DNA from: a virus
Strand: one strand, 5' to 3'
DNA length: 41,333 nucleotides
IMG/VR virus record: IMGVR_UViG_3300010160_000093
Span: 1-41,333 of that record
Each line of letters starts with the position of its first letter. Positions within the stretch are counted from its first letter, which is position 1. Both the position numbers and the translations under genes were made by a program. A model generated the notes under the pieces. That model was not told the origin of the DNA. It did no database searches and saw nothing but the letters and a program-made list of their open reading frames with translations. Below are positions 38,327 to 41,333 of the stretch, piece after piece.

Positions 38327-38809
38327 GTGTCAGTTCAAAAAGTCCTACTAGCGGCTAAAGCCGAAGTCGATGCTGGATACCGAGAAGGTACTAACAACGA
38401 TACAAAATTTGGTAAATGGTATGGACTCAATAATCAGCCTTGGTGCGCCATGTATGTTTCATGGTGCTTCAAGGAGGCTAATCTCTCTGACCTGATTGCG
38501 GCTGAATCTAAAAAAGGTTTTGCTTCATGCGATGCTGGTTTGAAATGGTTTGCAGGTAAAGGTCAGTTGGTTCCAGTTGGACAAGCCAAGGCTGGAGATA
38601 TTGCATTTTTCCAGTTTGATGATGATGCTCAGGCAGACCATGTTGGTATTGTGAAATGGAACAACACAACCTTAAAGTATCTACAAGTTTACGAAGGTAA
38701 TACAAGCGGTGATGGAAAGGGCAGTCAATCAAACGGAGACGGCGCTTTCTTAAAGAAAAGAAATTACAAACTAATCATGGCAGTTGTCCGCCCGAAGTAC
38801 GAGGCATAA
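38327..38809 (+). CDS. Endolysin, CHAP-type
   Basis: 160 residues from GTG 38327, which follows the holin stop directly. CHAP amidase/endopeptidase core: NNQPWCAMYVSW with Cys40, GDIAFFQFDDD, ADHVGIVKW with His105, VYEGNTSG with Glu123/Asn125, giving the Cys-His-Glu/Asn set. It cleaves peptidoglycan peptide cross-links or stems. No separate wall-binding domain, so it is a compact one-domain lysin. Confidence 0.85.
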   Translation: MSVQKVLLAAKAEVDAGYREGTNNDTKFGKWYGLNNQPWCAMYVSWCFKEANLSDLIAAESKKGFASCDAGLKWFAGKGQLVPVGQAKAGDIAFFQFDDDAQADHVGIVKWNNTTLKYLQVYEGNTSGDGKGSQSNGDGAFLKKRNYKLIMAVVRPKYEA

Positions 38810-38812
38810 AAA

Positions 38813-39094
38813 ATGAGCGAAGAAGTAAAGCCAAGTTTAGGAGAGATGATGCGTCGGCTTGATGACCTGACCATGGAAGTCAAGCAGATGAATCTGAATG
38901 TCAGCCAAACTTATCTTCGCAAAGATGTTTACGACTCGGACTCTGAAAGAGTCACTCAAGCCATGAACCACATTACAGACCGTCTTGAAAAGATGGAGAG
39001 TCGCTCCGAATGGGTTATCCGTACCGTTGGAGCGCTCTTTATCTGTACGGTTGTCGGTGCCTCAATGTATGTTGGACAAGTTATCGGGTTGTAG
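38813..39094 (+). CDS. Coiled-coil membrane protein of the lysis cassette
   Basis: 93 residues. Residues 5-65 form a coiled coil (MMRRLDDLTMEVKQMNLNVSQTYL; VTQAMNHITDRLEKME); residues 69-90 (WVIRTVGALFICTVVGASMYVGQVI) form one transmembrane segment at the C-terminal end. This layout matches XhlA/second-holin type proteins. It lies three bases after the endolysin stop and would help lysis timing or membrane targeting. Confidence 0.7.
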   Translation: MSEEVKPSLGEMMRRLDDLTMEVKQMNLNVSQTYLRKDVYDSDSERVTQAMNHITDRLEKMESRSEWVIRTVGALFICTVVGASMYVGQVIGL

Positions 39095-39097
39095 GGC

Positions 39098-39127
39098 TTG
39101 ACAATCTAAACCCCCGTTTAGTACCCT
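39098..39127 (+). promoter_or_regulatory. Sigma-A-like promoter for the recombination operon
   Basis: TTGACA (39098-39103) and TACCCT (39122-39127, 18-base spacing; GTACCC gives 17). AACCCCCG, a relative of the AACCCCAGT box, lies in the spacer. A short leader with GAGAGGAG follows. Confidence 0.5.
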
Positions 39128-39150
39128 CTCCTATAACGAGAGGAGTCCAC

Positions 39151-39693
39151 ATGGACAACGCATTATCAGTAACACCAGTAGATGATTTTGAAATCATCGA
39201 GGAACCAGCCCGTGAGCCATTCGTCGTAGATGACGATTCAAAAGCAGATTGGGCAATGAGAAAACTTGCATCCATTCGACGCAAGCAATTAGATAACAAA
39301 GCAATCTTTGACCGAGAATTACAGAGGGTCTCAGAATGGCTAGAGAAGGTCAATACAGACCTTGAAAGAGATGCTGAATGGTTTGAAGCGAACCTACGCC
39401 CATACGCCCTTCAGGAGCGCTCTAAAGACCGTAAAAGCATACTCCTGCCCCACGGCACCATTAAAACTATCTCAGGTCGAGTTAAATTCGATATTGAGGA
39501 CGAATCTAAGTTCCTTGAATGGGCTGAGACCAATGCCCCTGAATTAGTCCGAGTTAAAAAAGAAGTTGATAAAAAAGCCCTAGGTGCTTTGAATCAGTCA
39601 GAAGATAAAGTAATATCAACCCAAGGCGAAATTGTTCCTTCAGTCAAAGTTGTACCCGCTGAAGTTTCAGTCTCGTTCTTAATAGCAGAGTAG
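39151..39693 (+). CDS. Gam-like host-nuclease inhibitor
   Basis: 180 residues from ATG 39151, set by GAGAGGAG. DDSKADWAMRKLASIRRKQLDNKAIFDRELQRVSEWLEKVNTDLERD is a long coiled-coil start typical of the Mu Gam/Gp157-like group; LRPYALQERSKDRKSILLPHGTIKTISGRVKFDIEDESKFLEWAETNAPELVRVKKEVDKKAL completes it. Gam binds DNA ends and shields them from RecBCD/AddAB-type nucleases (AdnAB in actinobacteria, by inference). Directly before ERF. Confidence 0.82.
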   Translation: MDNALSVTPVDDFEIIEEPAREPFVVDDDSKADWAMRKLASIRRKQLDNKAIFDRELQRVSEWLEKVNTDLERDAEWFEANLRPYALQERSKDRKSILLPHGTIKTISGRVKFDIEDESKFLEWAETNAPELVRVKKEVDKKALGALNQSEDKVISTQGEIVPSVKVVPAEVSVSFLIAE

Positions 39694-39704
39694 AGAGAGG
39701 AAAC

Positions 39705-40376
39705 ATGGAAAACAAATTACCTATCGCTCAAGCATTGAGTGAAGTTATGAAAGCGGTGGGAGCAATCGCAAAGAAGGACAAGAACACAGCCCAAGGATTT
39801 AATTTCCGAGGAATTGATTCTGTCGTTAATGCGGTATCTCCAGCACTTCAAAAGTTCGGTGTAGTCGTGGTGCCTTCAGTTGAAGAGTACGACTATCAAA
39901 CAGTTGAGATTGGACGCAACCGAACAGCAATGGGTCATGTCAGAGTTAAAGTGACCTACACATTCATTGGAGCAAACGGTGATTCACTAAAGGCAACAGT
40001 TGTTGGAGAAGCAATGGACTCAGGCGACAAGGCAACAGCCAAAGCCATGTCAGTTGCTTTCCGTACTGCCTTGCTTCAATCGTTATCACTACCAACCGAT
40101 GAGGTAGACCCTGATGCACATTCTTATGAACGCTCAAGTTCTGAAGATGTTTTAGCATCCGAAGCAGTCATAGCAAAAATTAACCAATCGACAACGATTG
40201 AATCTTTATCCGAGGTCGGTCAGTACATAACCGCGAACAAGGACGCCTACCCCGTTGGACTTCTTGACCAATTCCGTGCCAAGTTCAAAGAGCAACAATC
40301 TAAATTGAACCCACCTAAGTTGGAAGAGGTAATCGAAGATGTCAGCACTATTGAACCAGCCCGAGTTACCGTATAA
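39705..40376 (+). CDS. erf: ERF-family single-strand annealing recombinase
   Basis: 223 residues, GAGAGAGGAAA before ATG. Core: IAQALSEVMKAVGAIAKKDKN-x-AQGFNFRGIDSVVNAVSPALQKFGVVVVPSV ... VKVTYTFIGANGDSLKATVVGEAMDSGDKATAKAMSVAFRTALLQSL, all diagnostic of ERF. It anneals complementary strands in homologous repair and genome circularisation, with Gam and SSB as natural partners. Ends acidic (EEVIEDVSTIEPARVTV). Confidence 0.9.
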   Translation: MENKLPIAQALSEVMKAVGAIAKKDKNTAQGFNFRGIDSVVNAVSPALQKFGVVVVPSVEEYDYQTVEIGRNRTAMGHVRVKVTYTFIGANGDSLKATVVGEAMDSGDKATAKAMSVAFRTALLQSLSLPTDEVDPDAHSYERSSSEDVLASEAVIAKINQSTTIESLSEVGQYITANKDAYPVGLLDQFRAKFKEQQSKLNPPKLEEVIEDVSTIEPARVTV

Positions 40377-40716
40377 CGGAACTTCAGGGCATAGCGGAAC
40401 CGAGACTTCTAAGGAGCGAGCGCTTCATGCAGATAGGTCAGGTAAGACTGCCCTGCGTCAAGCGCAAGCCTTGAACCTTTTATCTCAACGAGAGATGAGG
40501 GGTTTAACTTGGAAAGAACTTTCCGAGATAACTGGACTTCACCACGGAACCGCTTCGGGTGTATTGTCTGTTCTTCATAAAACTGGACGCATTGCTCGAC
40601 TTAAAGAGGCTCGAGATGGTTGCAAGATTTATGTAGATGTTAGTTGTATTGAGAATCGAGTTATTGAAAGACAAGGACGCAAAAAATGTTGTCCGCATTG
40701 TGGAGGTAATTTGTGA
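40339..40716 (+). CDS. Winged-helix protein with C-terminal CxxC
   Basis: 125 residues. ATG 40339 lies within the ERF gene (38-base overlap) after GGAAGAGG. A helix-turn-helix at about 40-95 (TALRQAQALNLLSQREMRGLTWKELSEITGLHHGTASGVLSVLHKTGRIARL), as in MarR-like or phage replication regulators, and an end KKCCPHCGG with Cys pairs. It probably binds DNA near the replication genes, or controls this operon. GTGA overlap to the next gene. Confidence 0.75.
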   Translation: MSALLNQPELPYNGTSGHSGTETSKERALHADRSGKTALRQAQALNLLSQREMRGLTWKELSEITGLHHGTASGVLSVLHKTGRIARLKEARDGCKIYVDVSCIENRVIERQGRKKCCPHCGGNL

Positions 40717-41333
40717 GCATTAGGTGGATAACAAAAGTTTGGGCTGATTCGCCCTACGACGGAACCCGTCTACTTATCCACCTAGCGCTCGCAGATATTT
40801 CTCATGATGATGGTCGCTTTTTTGCATCTCAAACTAATCTCTCAACCAAAGGTCGATGCTCTGTTGAGTATGTCCGAAAGGTTATCAACGAGATGATTGC
40901 CGACGGACACTTGAAGATTATTACTAAGGGAAACTCCCGTGGCAACGCAACCGTCTATCAGTTGTTATGGAAGAAACTACCCAACTCTGTTGGGGAGGAA
41001 CAAAGTTTAGGGGATGTAGAACTCCCCAACTCAGATACCCCCAACTCCCCAACTTTAGAGGTCTCACTCCCCAACTCCACTCCGTACCATCCGTCCTATA
41101 CATCCGTCCTATCTACAACAAAGAGCGACGAAACTGCTATCGCAGTTATCGCGGTCTCTGAAGCAGTTGCTAGAAAATGGTGGGAGAAGCAAAGAGTTAA
41201 ACCTTTAGGCAAAAGTGCGTGGCACTCACTACTGGCAATCTGCCAAGCGGCAGAGAAAAGAAACTACACAGCCGAGCAGATTGAACAGGCTTTAGATTAC
41301 ATAGGGACAGTCCCTTCAATGCGTCAGATGGAT
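40713..41333 (+). CDS. Replication-initiator-like helix-turn-helix protein (3' end outside)
   Basis: 207 codons to the window edge, starting at GTG 40713 with GTGA overlap and GGAGG upstream. SIRWITKVWADSPYDGTRLLIHLALADISHDDGRFFASQTNLSTKGRCSVEYVRKVINEMIADGHLKII is a winged helix of the type in phage replication initiators (DnaD/RepA-like). A linker with four P-N-S repeats (LPNSDTPNSPTLE) follows, then a helical domain: AVSEAVARKWWEKQRVKPLGKSAWHSLLAICQAAEKRNYTAEQIEQALDYIG. It should load the helicase or bind the origin. Partial because the window ends. Confidence 0.75.
   Translation, partial: MSIRWITKVWADSPYDGTRLLIHLALADISHDDGRFFASQTNLSTKGRCSVEYVRKVINEMIADGHLKIITKGNSRGNATVYQLLWKKLPNSVGEEQSLGDVELPNSDTPNSPTLEVSLPNSTPYHPSYTSVLSTTKSDETAIAVIAVSEAVARKWWEKQRVKPLGKSAWHSLLAICQAAEKRNYTAEQIEQALDYIGTVPSMRQMD

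Noticed and set aside
40967-41161. Plus-strand frame of 64 codons
   Set aside because: It is a different reading of the winged-helix replication-type gene, which continues through the window end in its own frame.
1-41333. Integrase, repressor or excisionase as signs of lysogeny
   Set aside because: No such gene was recognised here; the operator-like motif and surface protein alone do not show a temperate life style.

Overview
The window is one contiguous stretch of a tailed double-stranded DNA phage with siphovirus morphology. The tape measure protein has 1135 residues, there are tail tube and distal tail genes, and no sheath or baseplate genes of a contractile tail were seen. The host is most likely an actinobacterium. 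The support is two WhiB-like iron-sulphur factors, several genes with the leaderless start signature TANNNT-N6-ATG/GTG, and many proteins that look like actinophage families. The base composition is low in GC for an actinophage, which suggests a low-GC aquatic lineage; that last step is inference. No integrase, large terminase, polymerase or tRNA gene was found, so the genome continues beyond the window. Almost everything lies on the plus strand.

Layout. 10-1662 (minus) is a secreted proline-rich surface protein. 1765-6214 holds small accessory and regulatory genes: Cys-motif proteins, a transglycosylase-like protein, two overlapping WhiB-like genes and SSB, with a 344-base structured non-coding stretch at 3525-3868. 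6223-18067 is the head module: DUF935-type portal, MuF protein, a block of large putative cargo proteins, XkdF-like protease, Tudor-like protein, scaffold, decoration protein and major capsid protein. 18126-25098 is an inserted block of decoration, fibre and glycine-rich adhesin genes. 25098-26691 has the head-tail connectors and tail terminator. 26673-29043 is a non-structural island: Com-like zinc protein, helix-turn-helix protein, metallophosphoesterase, DUF6378-like protein. 29166-37998 is the tail module: two tail tube paralogues, a frameshifted tail chaperone pair, tape measure and distal tail proteins. 38057-39094 is the lysis cassette. 39151-41333 starts the recombination and replication module (Gam, ERF, winged-helix proteins) and runs off the right end.

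The most unusual feature is the block between MuF and the scaffold (8669-15504). A 14-16 residue element with the core KHGDHDQSSHGSWA occurs six times, at N termini, between domains or at a C terminus, in four ORFs. These ORFs carry GNAT acetyltransferase-like domains, a DUF3626-like (possibly ADP-ribosyltransferase-related) domain, an actinophage LPD-like domain and a divergent RelA/SpoT nucleotide synthetase domain. The sixth copy can only be reached by a -1 frameshift on a perfect A AAA AAG slippery heptamer at the end of the Tudor-like gene. A second frame anomaly, at an A6 run in the 10418-12436 ORF, marks what looks like a fusion of two genes. My reading is that the element tags enzymes for loading into the capsid, or is a cleavage site for the adjacent protease, so that a set of enzymes, including a possible alarmone or nucleotide toxin, is delivered with the DNA.

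Regulation. Several promoters share an AACCCCAGT (or inverted) nonamer next to the -10 box, which may be an operator. At least four genes (4716, 6059, 12456, 12637) have a -10 box exactly six bases before the start codon, predicting leaderless mRNAs. Most other genes have Shine-Dalgarno sites (GAGAGGAG, AAGGAG) or are coupled through ATGA and TAATG overlaps.
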